DNA from: Rhodobacterales bacterium 52_120_T64
GTDB lineage: Bacteria > Pseudomonadota > Alphaproteobacteria > Rhodobacterales > Rhodobacteraceae
Direction: 5' to 3'
NCBI GenBank assembly: GCA_002162875.1
Contig: MABA01000024.1
Location: forward strand, 124,001-188,000
DNA length: 64,000 nt
In this document: in pieces, positions 51,956 to 60,325 of the stretch
Numbering within the stretch: the first letter of the stretch is position 1
Layout: every line of letters begins with the position of its first letter
Position numbers and translations under genes: made by a program
The notes under the pieces: generated by a model
The model's input: the letters and a program-made list of their open reading frames with translations, nothing else
Databases searched by the model: none
Told to the model about the DNA's origin: nothing

Positions 51956-52004
51956 CTGACTTCTAATCAGCAGGTTGCAGGTTCGAGTCCTGCAGGGGTC
52001 ACCA
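51956..52004 (+). repeat. attR, 49-bp core repeat (tRNA-Arg fragment)
   Basis: This is the right copy of the direct repeat, holding the anticodon, variable and T arms and the CCA of tRNA-Arg but no D-arm or 5' acceptor strand. It is a remnant and not a functional tRNA. Confidence 0.95.
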
Positions 52005-52216
52005 GTTCCTTCACAGACTAGCGGCCTAACCCTTTTATTTTTCAGATTATCTGGATGCCGCTTGAATTGGGACTGGCCAATCTGCCGACTAAACCAATCG
52101 TGGGCTAAAGCCCGAGTTCCAAAAATCGTCCATCGCTCCAGATTTGGGAAATATTGGCCCATGTGGTATTCTGGTCAGCATTCAACAATATGCAAAATTC
52201 ATGCAAGGAGGAAACA

Positions 52217-52546
52217 ATGTCGGTTTTTGAAAAGGTTCACAGCGCCATAGCATCAGGCGACTCTAAAAAATTTACAGATCTGTTTGACGATGATTTTGAA
52301 TTCGTCCGTCATCAAACTGGAACTTCGATGAACAAAGCGGAAATGAGTGCTATGATTCCGGAAATGATAAGCAACGGTGTATTCAAGAGCGAAAGCCATC
52401 GGTTGCTTTACGAAAATGATGATATATTGGTCGAACACTACATCATGAGTTTCCCTGATGGGACTAGTGAAGCTGTTATCGGCGTAAACTCGCTTCGTGA
52501 CGGAAAGATCGTTCGATTGGAAACGGGCGCGACGTCGCTTAAATAG
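52217..52546 (+). CDS. NTF2-like/SnoaL-type protein
   Basis: This is a 109-residue cone-shaped NTF2-like fold. FEKVHSAIASGDSKKFTDLFDDDFEFVRHQTG, EMSAMIPEMISNGVFKSESHRLLYENDDILVEHYIMSFPDG and a closing VNSLRDGKIVRLETGAT follow the SnoaL/ketosteroid-isomerase-like pattern. The substrate is unknown. AAGGAGGAAACA precedes the ATG at 52217; the frame runs open to 52154 without support. It is the first host gene beyond attR. Confidence 0.75.
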   Translation: MSVFEKVHSAIASGDSKKFTDLFDDDFEFVRHQTGTSMNKAEMSAMIPEMISNGVFKSESHRLLYENDDILVEHYIMSFPDGTSEAVIGVNSLRDGKIVRLETGATSLK

Positions 52547-52795
52547 TCAAATTCGCGCAAATTGCTTCGGAATTACGGTGATCCCTGCAATGCGTCCTTA
52601 GCAATTATTAAGCTTTGGGCTTATTAGTGTTGACTTCGGATTGTCTCCGAGCCGGGCACTTTGATTGTTTATACCGACTTAGCGATGGAGGCGCGAGGCT
52701 TTCGCGTTTGGCAGCCATAGTGGATAGCGGACATACACCATGGCTGCTGAAAGAGTTTCCTCTGCCTATATAGAGGCAACGTTCCAACCAAAATT

Positions 52796-53551
52796 TTATT
52801 TGGATTTGGTGGGCTTTTTTCCCAAAATAATCATAGCTAGTATCTCGTCGTCCGTCACATCGTCTACCTTTTCGGTGCCGACAAGTTTACCGTTTTTCAT
52901 CACACTTATACGATCGCATAGTTCCATAACGTCGTGGATGTCGTGACTTATCAGGAATATTCCGATTCCTTCAGCTTTTAGTTGATTTATCAGTTTTGAA
53001 ACCATTTCGGTCTCCTGCGGTCCAAGCGCTGCTGTAGGTTCATCCATTATTAGGATGCGTGCGTTAAAATAAACCGCTCGCGTAATGGCCACAGACTGTC
53101 GTTGCCCACCCGAAAGTGCGCTAACGGGAGACTTGAAGTTTGCAAAATTTGGATTGAGGCGCTGCATTATTTTGCGGGTCTCGGCCTCCATCGCGTCATC
53201 GTCTACCATACCGTATCTATTTACGATCTCGCGACCCAGAAACAGGTTTGATGCCGCATCAAGATTATCGGCTAACGCCAATGTCTGATAAATCGTCTCG
53301 ATATTATAGGCTCGAGCGTCGCGCGGATTGTTGATCGTGGCCTTCTCGCCGTTTACGAAAATCTCACCCGCGTCAGCTTTGTAAGCGCCCGATAATACTT
53401 TGATCAAAGTTGATTTTCCGGCGCCATTGTGGCCCAGAACTCCGACGACTTCGCCCGGATACAGATCAACGCTGACATCGTTTACGGCTTTAACGCCGCC
53501 AAATGCCAGTTCGATATTTTTCATTTCGATTAGTGGAGTTTGCTTGTTCAT
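52796..53551 (-). CDS. xylG: Xylose ABC transporter ATP-binding protein, half-size
   Basis: This 251-residue ABC ATPase has Walker [17 protein letters not shown], signature [17 protein letters not shown], Walker [15 protein letters not shown] and the H-loop [13 protein letters not shown]. Sugar ABC importers of the xylose/ribose class often use a tandem ATPase of about 500 residues; this one has a single domain, so two copies probably assemble. ATG at 53551 follows GGGGATTG. It is the last gene of xylF-xylH-xylG, 11 bases after xylH. Confidence 0.9.
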   Translation of the reverse strand: MNKQTPLIEMKNIELAFGGVKAVNDVSVDLYPGEVVGVLGHNGAGKSTLIKVLSGAYKADAGEIFVNGEKATINNPRDARAYNIETIYQTLALADNLDAASNLFLGREIVNRYGMVDDDAMEAETRKIMQRLNPNFANFKSPVSALSGGQRQSVAITRAVYFNARILIMDEPTAALGPQETEMVSKLINQLKAEGIGIFLISHDIHDVMELCDRISVMKNGKLVGTEKVDDVTDDEILAMIILGKKPTKSK

Positions 53552-53562
53552 AATCAATCCCC

Positions 53563-54831
53563 CTATACGCCAGCACGGCGGCGATAAACGATGTCGATAA
53601 ATACAGCCAGCACAAGTACGACGCCAACTACGATGGATTGCAATGGCGCGTCAACGCCAACCATCGCCATCCCAGATTGCAACGATTGCATAATAACTGC
53701 ACCAATTATCGCGCCGTAAATTGTGCCTATGCCGCCGGACAGTGCCGTTCCGCCAATAACGGCGGCCGCAATAACGCGAAGCTCGTCGAGTACGCCAAGA
53801 TCGTTACCAACAGCCCCCAAACGTGCCGATGCGATCACGGCGGCAATCGCCGTTAAAGCACCCATTAATGCGAATACTTTTACGGTTAACAAGCGAGTGT
53901 TAATACCAGACAGTTCTGCTGCGTCAGGGTTGCCGCCTGTTGCAAATACGTATCGGCCAAATCTGGTTTTCTGCGCGACCACAGTCATAACAATGGCCAC
54001 CACCAAAAGAATGATCACAGGGATTGCGATGCCGTGTGAAATGAACAACCCATCCGCCGGATATTCAATTCCCTGCGCTTCGGCGTACCGCTTTGCAGCG
54101 CCTTTGGGTAATGGGTAGGCGTTCATTATGACGACGTAACCCAAAATCAACAATGTAACGATGCCGCCCAGCGCGTACTCGGCCCAAAGTGGTTTAACAT
54201 TGAAACCGTGGTTCGATTTACGCCGTCTTGCCAGTACAATCGTTACGACGGCGGCAATTGTTGCAACCATCCCGACCAGCCAGCTGAGCTGCGAACCAAG
54301 CGTTCCTTCTACGCCGCCACCAAGCATACGGAAGGTGCTATCAAGTGGCGCAACGGTTTGTCCTTGTGTAACCCACCATGCGGCACCTCGCCATACTAAC
54401 AGCCCGCCGAGGGTTACGATGAATGCAGGAACCGTCAGATAACCGATTATCCATCCCTGGAATGCGCCGATTATTGTTCCAAGCAACAGACCCACCACCG
54501 CGGTGATCATCCAGATACTCCAATGGCCAAAACCCAGATATTCGGGAAGAATGTTAAGTTGAAGTGTTCCCATCACCATGCCGATAAAACCCAGCAACGC
54601 GCCTACGGACAAATCAATGTGCCGGGTGACGATAACAAATACCATTCCAGTCGACATAACAGCAACCGATGCTGTTTGGACCGAAAGGTTGAATAAATTA
54701 CGCGGGGTCATAAACCGCCCGCCCGTCGATAAATCGAAGACTATCCACAATAGGACCAACGCTCCGATCATTCCTAAAAGGCGTAGATCAATGCCGACGG
54801 CACCTACTACATTTCGCATGGCTTTTTTCAT
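53563..54831 (-). CDS. xylH: Xylose ABC transporter permease
   Basis: This 422-residue permease of the BPD_transp_2 family has about ten membrane helices (for example [42 protein letters not shown], and the C-terminal [23 protein letters not shown] signature). The insert [23 protein letters not shown] in a periplasmic loop is typical of XylH. It sits 121 bases after xylF, behind an intergenic hairpin, and 11 bases before xylG. Confidence 0.93.
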   Translation of the reverse strand: MKKAMRNVVGAVGIDLRLLGMIGALVLLWIVFDLSTGGRFMTPRNLFNLSVQTASVAVMSTGMVFVIVTRHIDLSVGALLGFIGMVMGTLQLNILPEYLGFGHWSIWMITAVVGLLLGTIIGAFQGWIIGYLTVPAFIVTLGGLLVWRGAAWWVTQGQTVAPLDSTFRMLGGGVEGTLGSQLSWLVGMVATIAAVVTIVLARRRKSNHGFNVKPLWAEYALGGIVTLLILGYVVIMNAYPLPKGAAKRYAEAQGIEYPADGLFISHGIAIPVIILLVVAIVMTVVAQKTRFGRYVFATGGNPDAAELSGINTRLLTVKVFALMGALTAIAAVIASARLGAVGNDLGVLDELRVIAAAVIGGTALSGGIGTIYGAIIGAVIMQSLQSGMAMVGVDAPLQSIVVGVVLVLAVFIDIVYRRRAGV

Positions 54832-54918
54832 TGGACGACCCTTCGATGCTGGACACTACTATGGGCGCGCGTGTGCGCAGTATCAGAGTAGTCGAATTTC
54901 GTGTGAATTGGAAAGGTT

Positions 54919-54943
54919 CCTCCTCCGACGTTGTCGGAGGAGG
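54919..54943 (-). terminator. Intercistronic hairpin between xylF and xylH
   Basis: CCTCCTCCGAC (54919-54929) and GTCGGAGGAGG (54933-54943) form a perfect 11-bp stem with a 3-base loop, 9 bases beyond the xylF stop. There is no T-run after it on the minus strand. It probably protects the xylF message or partly ends transcription, giving more binding protein than permease. Confidence 0.7.
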
Positions 54944-54952
54944 ATACTTTAC

Positions 54953-55984
54953 TTAGTTACAAGCCGCGCGTGTACCAGCAGCAACGCCAGCACAAAGCTT
55001 GTCTTTTGCGATCCAACCAGCGTCGATAACGTCGCTTAGGTTGCCTGCTGAAACTGGCACAGGTGCCAAGAACATTGCGGACAAGGTTGTACCCGATGGG
55101 GATGTCCAAGAAGCAGCGCCAGCGACATCTGCATTCATAGTACCGCCAGCCAAAGCAACGGCGATTTCACCGGCAGCTCTACCAAGTGCGCGTGCATCTT
55201 TCCAAACAGAAACCGTCTGTGTACCCAAAGCAACACGGTTAAGTGCTGCGTGGTCGCCATCTTGACCAGATACAGGAATGCCTTCCATGCCCTGTGCGGT
55301 AAGTGCCGCTACAACGCCACCAGCAGTACCATCGTTTGATGCTACAACAGCGTCAACATTGTTGTCTTGTGCTGTTAGGATCTGCTCCATGTTACGCTGA
55401 GCGTTCGCAGGTGCCCAACCGTCAGTGTAGGCTTCTGCAACGATAGTGATATCACCGGCGTCGATCGCAGCCTGAAGAACCTCTTGCTGACCACCACGTA
55501 GGAAGTCTGCATTTGGATCAGTTGGCGAACCTTTGATCATCACGTAGTTACCAGTCGGCTGGGCCGCCAAAACTGCGCGTGCCTGCATGCGACCAACTTC
55601 AACATTGTCGAAAGTCAGATAGAATGCGCGACTGTCTTCGATCAGACGGTCGTATGCGATCACAGGGATGCCCTCATCAGCCGCTGCGGAAACAGCAGGT
55701 CCGATTGCCGACGCGTCTTGTGCCAGAATGATCAGCGCGTTTGCGCCACGTGCAATCAGGCTTTCGACGTCAGAAAGCTGTTTTGCGGACGAGCTTTGTG
55801 CATCCGAAGAAATGTAATCAACGCCAGCAGCATCAAGCGCAGCTTTGATAGCACCCTCATCAGTTTTCCAGCGCTCTTCCTGAAAGTTTGACCAGCTAAC
55901 ACCGACGATTAGATCGGCGGCGAATGCCGATGTCGCAACAACTGTGCTAAGCGCAGCAGCTGCAATAATTCCTAATTTTTTCAT
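54953..55984 (-). CDS. xylF: D-xylose-binding periplasmic protein
   Basis: This 343-residue substrate-binding protein has a signal peptide (MKKLGIIAAAALSTVVATSAFA) and a Peripla_BP_4 domain. LIVGVSWSNFQEERWKTDEGAI, the GxNPDADF-like region (PTDPNADFLRGGQQEVL) and PVSGQDGDHAALNRVALGTQTVSVWKD resemble XylF. It binds D-xylose in the periplasm and passes it to XylHG. GGAGGATAC precedes the ATG at 55984. Confidence 0.93.
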   Translation of the reverse strand: MKKLGIIAAAALSTVVATSAFAADLIVGVSWSNFQEERWKTDEGAIKAALDAAGVDYISSDAQSSSAKQLSDVESLIARGANALIILAQDASAIGPAVSAAADEGIPVIAYDRLIEDSRAFYLTFDNVEVGRMQARAVLAAQPTGNYVMIKGSPTDPNADFLRGGQQEVLQAAIDAGDITIVAEAYTDGWAPANAQRNMEQILTAQDNNVDAVVASNDGTAGGVVAALTAQGMEGIPVSGQDGDHAALNRVALGTQTVSVWKDARALGRAAGEIAVALAGGTMNADVAGAASWTSPSGTTLSAMFLAPVPVSAGNLSDVIDAGWIAKDKLCAGVAAGTRAACN

Positions 55985-56058
55985 TGTATCCTCCCAAGTA
56001 TTTATATGCGCACGGGAAACCTCGCAGGCTCTCCGTGTCATTGACGACTATGCTCTAT

Positions 56059-56081
56059 TTTAATTTGCTAATCAAATTAAA
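56059..56081. promoter_or_regulatory. Predicted XylR operator, xylF/xylR gap
   Basis: TTTAATTTG (56059-56067), five bases, CAAATTAAA (56073-56081) is a perfect 9-bp palindrome. It sits 75-97 bases before xylF and about 90-113 bases before xylR. On the minus strand it covers a TTGATT element that could be the xylF -35 box. Confidence 0.75.
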
Positions 56082-56171
56082 TAATACTAGCGTTACGTGG
56101 GTTGCGTACTTTTTTGTGAAAGTCGATGCTGCGATCAATACAATTACGTGTAAACGAAGGGGAAATTCGAG

Positions 56172-57380
56172 TTGCAAAAAATCAAACCAACAAGCGACGC
56201 CCGTAAAACTGGCACAGATTTGGTTTTTTCCGCGATACGACAAACCTCGCCGACTCCCCGAATCGATATTGTTAGGATAACCGGATTAAGCCCCGCGACG
56301 GTCACAAGTATTACAGCTGATTTAATTGCCAACGGACTAATCGAAGAAGTGCCAGCGGCCAAAACAGCCAAATATCAGAAACGTGGTCGTCCACGGGTCG
56401 ATCTGAAAATACGCGGTGCGGCGCATTTGGTCGCCGGAGTGAAGTTGACCGACAAAATAGTTACCGTAATAATACTAGACTTCGATGGAGCGCGGATTTC
56501 CGATTTTTCTCTACCGACTGAAAAACCGATCCACTCGTCCCTTGAAACCGTCGATCTTCTAGATGATGCGCTAAAGCAGGCGCTCGCGAGTGCGAATTTG
56601 GAAATTTCAGACATTTCTGGGGTCGGGATTGGGATTCCCGGCATTGTTGATGGACCGTCAGGGTATGTTTATTGGTCCCCTGCGATATCGGATCGAAAAA
56701 TATTTCTTCAGGACATGTTGATCGAACGATTGGAAGTCCCGGTATTTTTGGACAATGATGCAAATTTAGTGGCAATTGCAGAACAACGATTTGGTTTGGG
56801 CAGAGAAGCAAGAAACTTTATTGTTGTTTCCGTCGAACAAGGCGTTGGGATGGGTATCGTTATCGACGGTAAATTGCACCGCGGATTTCATGGGTGTGGG
56901 GCCGAATTAGGACATACGAAGGTACATCTAGATGGAGCACTTTGCAGATGCGGACAGCGGGGCTGTCTTGAAGCATATGTTGGTGACTATGCCTTGCTTC
57001 GCGAGGCGAGTACTGCGTTGGACTCCCTTTCGGGAAAGAGTCCCGACGTTCAGATGGATATTCTGCTTAGCGAAGCCAGACAGGGAAACCAGTTAGCTGT
57101 GTCCATAATCGAAAGGGCCGGAAGAATGTTCGCGATGGGGCTTGCCAACGTTGTTAATATTTTTGCGCCAGAACTAATAATATTGGCTGGTGAGAGAATG
57201 CGATACGATTACGTTTATGGTGGTGAAATGATTGCAGAAATGAAAAAATCTATAATGCAAGCCGGTGCGCCGTCGCCGGAAGTGCGTGTTCACAAATGGG
57301 GTGACCTAATGTGGGCAATGGGTGCCGCCGCATTTGCGATAGATGGCGTATCTGAGATAGCCCTAAAGGAACTCAACTAA
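56172..57380 (+). CDS. xylR: ROK-family xylose repressor
   Basis: This 402-residue regulator has an N-terminal winged HTH (FSAIRQTSPTPRIDIVRITGLSPATVTSITADLI) and a ROK sugar-kinase-like domain. The latter has GVGIGIPGIVDG, VFLDNDANLVAIAEQRFG, and the zinc motif LGHTKVHLDGALCRCGQRGCLEAYVG (CxCGxxGCxE). It probably represses xylose genes and is released by xylose. The start is TTG, preceded by AAGGGGA at 56157-56163 with good spacing. The CRTAC1 gene begins at the base after its stop. Confidence 0.93.
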   Translation: MQKIKPTSDARKTGTDLVFSAIRQTSPTPRIDIVRITGLSPATVTSITADLIANGLIEEVPAAKTAKYQKRGRPRVDLKIRGAAHLVAGVKLTDKIVTVIILDFDGARISDFSLPTEKPIHSSLETVDLLDDALKQALASANLEISDISGVGIGIPGIVDGPSGYVYWSPAISDRKIFLQDMLIERLEVPVFLDNDANLVAIAEQRFGLGREARNFIVVSVEQGVGMGIVIDGKLHRGFHGCGAELGHTKVHLDGALCRCGQRGCLEAYVGDYALLREASTALDSLSGKSPDVQMDILLSEARQGNQLAVSIIERAGRMFAMGLANVVNIFAPELIILAGERMRYDYVYGGEMIAEMKKSIMQAGAPSPEVRVHKWGDLMWAMGAAAFAIDGVSEIALKELN

Positions 57381-58931
57381 ATGATCCTTAAGCTCCAGTT
57401 GGCAATTTCTTTGATCTCCGTTATCGGGGCTAGCGCACAGCCAGTTTTTACCGATGTCGCTTCCGACCTCGATCTTACACATCAATATACTGGAGGGTGG
57501 GAACATTTCGTCGGCGGCGGCATCGCAAGTTTTGATTGTGATGCAGATTTATTACCTGAATTGTATGTCGCCGGAGGGGCCTCAAGTGCATCCCTGTTTC
57601 GAAACAAAAGCAGCCGGGGCGGCGACGTTAATATGGTGAACGATACTCCCGTAGAGCTCGCGTTAACTGACGTTACGGGCGCGTACCCGGTCGATATCGA
57701 TAGCGACGGATTGTTGGATCTGTTCATCATGCGGGTTGGCGAAAACTACCTAATGAAAGGTGGACCTGATTGTTCGTTTAAGAAATTCGATCTGGGTTTC
57801 GATGGCGGTGATCGATGGACAACGGCATTTTCCGCGACATGGGAAGCCGGAAATACAATGCCTACAATGGCTATTGGCAATTATGTAAATAGAAAAGATC
57901 CTGATGGACCATTTGAGGCATGCGACACCAATTTCCTGATGCGTCCAGATAATCGACAATATTCCAGCATTCCGCTGATCCCTAGTTTTTGTCCGTTGTC
58001 CATGTTGTTTTCGGATTGGGGGCGAAGCGGTAGACAAGACCTGCGCACCAGCAATGATCGACACTACTATGTGCGCGGCGGAAACGAGCAGTTGTGGGCG
58101 ATAGAGGACACTCCTCGCCTTTACGATGAATCCGACGGATGGTCTGATTTCAGTATTTGGGGCATGGGGATAGCGAGCAGAGATTTATCGGGCGACGGGT
58201 ATCCCGACGTTTTTCTTACCAGCATGGGGGACCAAAAAATGCAGGTGAAAGACGCATCCGTCGAAGGCCCGACTTTTCTGAATGCAACGTACGAACGCGG
58301 CACGACCGCGCATAGACCGTATACGGGTGGTGACGGACGCCCATCTACAGGATGGCACGTTGAATTTGGTGATGTGGACAATGACGGTCTGGATGATGTT
58401 TTCATTGCAAAAGGTAATGTCGAGCAAATGCCTGGCAGCGCAATGTCCGACCCGAACAACCTTTTAGTACAAAACACGGATGGTACTTTTATCGAAATGG
58501 GACTTGAGGCAGGTGTCGCAAGTATGGATCGATCACGCGGAGCAGCTCTAATCGACATAAATTTGGATGGAATGTTGGATTTGGTTATCGTCAACCGTCG
58601 CGCCCCAGTTGAAGTATATCAGAATGACACGCAAACAACGGGCAACTGGCTTTTATTGGATGTTCGGCAATCCGGCATCAATTCACGCGCTGTTGGCGGT
58701 TGGTTAGAAGTATCGGACGGCAACAACATTTGGCATCGTGAAATAACCATTGGCGGCGGGCACGCCAGTGGCAGTTCAACGTTTGCGCATTTTGGGCTTG
58801 GAAACTCAGACGCAATAGAATTGCGCATTATTTGGCCAGACGGTGCTTTGTCAGATTGGCTGGGTTTGGACGCAAATCAGATACTCAGGCTTGATCGCAG
58901 TGAGGACAACATAAGCGTGACAAACCTCTAA
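57381..58931 (+). CDS. Secreted CRTAC1 family protein (FG-GAP/VCBS repeats, ASPIC/UnbV)
   Basis: This 516-residue protein has a signal peptide (MILKLQLAISLISVIGASAQ). Several FG-GAP/VCBS Ca-binding repeats show D-x-D-x-D-G-x-x-D patterns, such as DIDSDGLLDLF, DLSGDGYPDVF, DVDNDGLDDVF and DINLDGMLDLV. A C-terminal ASPIC/UnbV segment follows (GGWLEVSDGNNIWHREITIGGGHASGSSTFAHFGLG and IIWPDGALSDW). It would form a beta-propeller in the periplasm or outside the cell. Its ATG directly follows the xylR stop, so it is co-transcribed with xylR. Function unknown. Confidence 0.88.
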   Translation: MILKLQLAISLISVIGASAQPVFTDVASDLDLTHQYTGGWEHFVGGGIASFDCDADLLPELYVAGGASSASLFRNKSSRGGDVNMVNDTPVELALTDVTGAYPVDIDSDGLLDLFIMRVGENYLMKGGPDCSFKKFDLGFDGGDRWTTAFSATWEAGNTMPTMAIGNYVNRKDPDGPFEACDTNFLMRPDNRQYSSIPLIPSFCPLSMLFSDWGRSGRQDLRTSNDRHYYVRGGNEQLWAIEDTPRLYDESDGWSDFSIWGMGIASRDLSGDGYPDVFLTSMGDQKMQVKDASVEGPTFLNATYERGTTAHRPYTGGDGRPSTGWHVEFGDVDNDGLDDVFIAKGNVEQMPGSAMSDPNNLLVQNTDGTFIEMGLEAGVASMDRSRGAALIDINLDGMLDLVIVNRRAPVEVYQNDTQTTGNWLLLDVRQSGINSRAVGGWLEVSDGNNIWHREITIGGGHASGSSTFAHFGLGNSDAIELRIIWPDGALSDWLGLDANQILRLDRSEDNISVTNL

Positions 58932-60250
58932 TCGACCGGCAAACCACTGGGGACGCGGTCGGGCACACCGAGGCGACCGTACAAGCTCGTTTCGTCGCTC
59001 AAACTGCGAAGAAACGCCAATATCGCTTCAACTTCGTGATCTTCGAGCGCTATCGGATCCAATTCGTTCGCGGCAGCGATCGCTGCAACCTCCGACGGAT
59101 TGTCCAATATCGCCCAATCTTGCGCACCTTCGAAAGTGGGAAAAATTGCTTGGCTTCGGTCGTAATCGTTCAGGCTGTTTATCGGGTCGAGGTGATGCCG
59201 AACGACGGCTTCAAGCGTGGAATATGCACCATCATGACCATATGGGCCTGTCGCAGAAATATTCCGTAGACTAGGCGTGCGGAATTTATACGCATCTTCA
59301 ATTTGCCCAGTCACGCGGATGCGCCCCGTGTCGCGGTTATGAGCCTCGAAGCGTGCTGCCTTACCCGGCCCGATTTGCGGTATCGCGATGGCGTGAAATT
59401 TGTGGTCGGTCTGGAATAGTCCAGAATGACAAGTGGCACACTCCGCCTTGCCGTAAAATAGTTCTAATCCCGCGACAGAATCGTCGGGCAAATTCTGACC
59501 GTCCAAATGGCGATCAAACGGGCTATCGTCGGCTCGCCATTCAAATGCGATGAAGTCTGCCACTACGTTCGAGATATCTGTGAACCGGATTTCGCGTGTT
59601 CCGATCACCTTGTCAAACATCTGCCGATATTCGGGAATACCCGCGACTCGGGCGGAAATTAGATCCCACGCACCGTTTTCATGCGTCAAAAATCCTTGGC
59701 GAACAGCCTTTGATACATCACTCTCAGAATATTGCCCCGCCATTTCGTCTCCGGACAAAACTGGGAACATAGCTTGCGCCGACAAGATACTGTCAAAGCC
59801 AGCCACCATTTCCTCTGCTAACGGTGTGCGGATGCCAGATGGTCTTGAGTCGTCGGCCTCAAGTCTTCCATCGTGGAATAATGATGTAAATTCGGCGGCA
59901 CCTAAATTGAATAGCGCAGGTGCATTCCGCCCAATTCTCTGTTCTGGCATATTGGCATTGTCTGGTCGGCGTTCTGGGCCAAGACCTATGCCTCCTTCGC
60001 CTAAGGCCAAAGATACACCGTCAGATGTGCCGAACTTTGGATGGTGGCATGTTGCGCATGCGATATTTTTATTGCCGCTTAAGATTGGGTCATAAAATAA
60101 CAGATGCCCGAGGGCGACATCATCGTCGGAAGCGATGGAAAATACCGCTTGCGGAAACACAGGCAATCCTTCAGCGGAGACCATCTCTGCCGAGAAAACC
60201 GCAATAGCCGCCAAACAGCACGATATCATTTCTTGATTTAATTTTGTCAT
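58928..60250 (-). CDS. MauG-like di-haem cytochrome c peroxidase
   Basis: This 440-residue exported protein has signal sequence MTKLNQEMISCCLAAIAVFSAEMVSA. Two c-type haem sites are present, NIACATCHHPKFG and ECATCHSGLF, and FRTPSLRNISATGPYGHDGAYSTLEAVVRHH is typical of the MauG/CCP C-terminal domain. It either reduces peroxide or, as in MauG, oxidises a protein or substrate. It is longer than many peroxidases. The ATG at 60250 lies inside a predicted XylR operator. The stop overlaps the CRTAC1 stop by a few bases (convergent). Confidence 0.9.
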   Translation of the reverse strand: MTKLNQEMISCCLAAIAVFSAEMVSAEGLPVFPQAVFSIASDDDVALGHLLFYDPILSGNKNIACATCHHPKFGTSDGVSLALGEGGIGLGPERRPDNANMPEQRIGRNAPALFNLGAAEFTSLFHDGRLEADDSRPSGIRTPLAEEMVAGFDSILSAQAMFPVLSGDEMAGQYSESDVSKAVRQGFLTHENGAWDLISARVAGIPEYRQMFDKVIGTREIRFTDISNVVADFIAFEWRADDSPFDRHLDGQNLPDDSVAGLELFYGKAECATCHSGLFQTDHKFHAIAIPQIGPGKAARFEAHNRDTGRIRVTGQIEDAYKFRTPSLRNISATGPYGHDGAYSTLEAVVRHHLDPINSLNDYDRSQAIFPTFEGAQDWAILDNPSEVAAIAAANELDPIALEDHEVEAILAFLRSLSDETSLYGRLGVPDRVPSGLPVD

Positions 60251-60259
60251 CGAATTAAA
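60237..60259. promoter_or_regulatory. Predicted second XylR operator, peroxidase/xylB gap
   Basis: TTTAATTTT (60237-60245), GTCAT, CGAATTAAA (60251-60259) has the same arms and 5-base spacing as the 56059-56081 palindrome, with two departures. It covers the peroxidase start codon and lies about 70 bases upstream of xylB, so a bound repressor could affect both. Confidence 0.65.
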
Positions 60260-60325
60260 GTGTGGCACTGGTTGACGCGAAATGCAACACCTGTACTTGA
60301 GCTTTGGCAATTTAAGGAAAATCAC

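Larger units (their letters stand above)
35994..52004. mobile_element. Integrative element in tRNA-Arg, about 16 kb
   Basis: A perfect 49-bp direct repeat (35994-36042 and 51956-52004) bounds the region: the tRNA 3' half at the left and a tRNA fragment without its 5' half at the right. A tyrosine integrase lies 186 bases inside the right end. The backbone is integrase, AT-hook-like protein, AlpA-like protein, small protein, Toprim primase and DUF927 ATPase, all on the minus strand. Cargo is a SIR2-like, small, HEPN-like and STAND protein on the plus strand. There are no capsid, portal or conjugation genes. This resembles a P4-like satellite or mobilisable island. Confidence 0.95.

Noticed and set aside
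51956-52004. Second tRNA-Arg gene
   Set aside because: Only the 3' 49 bases are present; there is no D-arm or 5' acceptor strand, so it is the attR remnant.
52154-52216. Longer start of the NTF2-like protein
   Set aside because: AAGGAGG directly precedes the ATG at 52217, and the upstream codons do not resemble the family.
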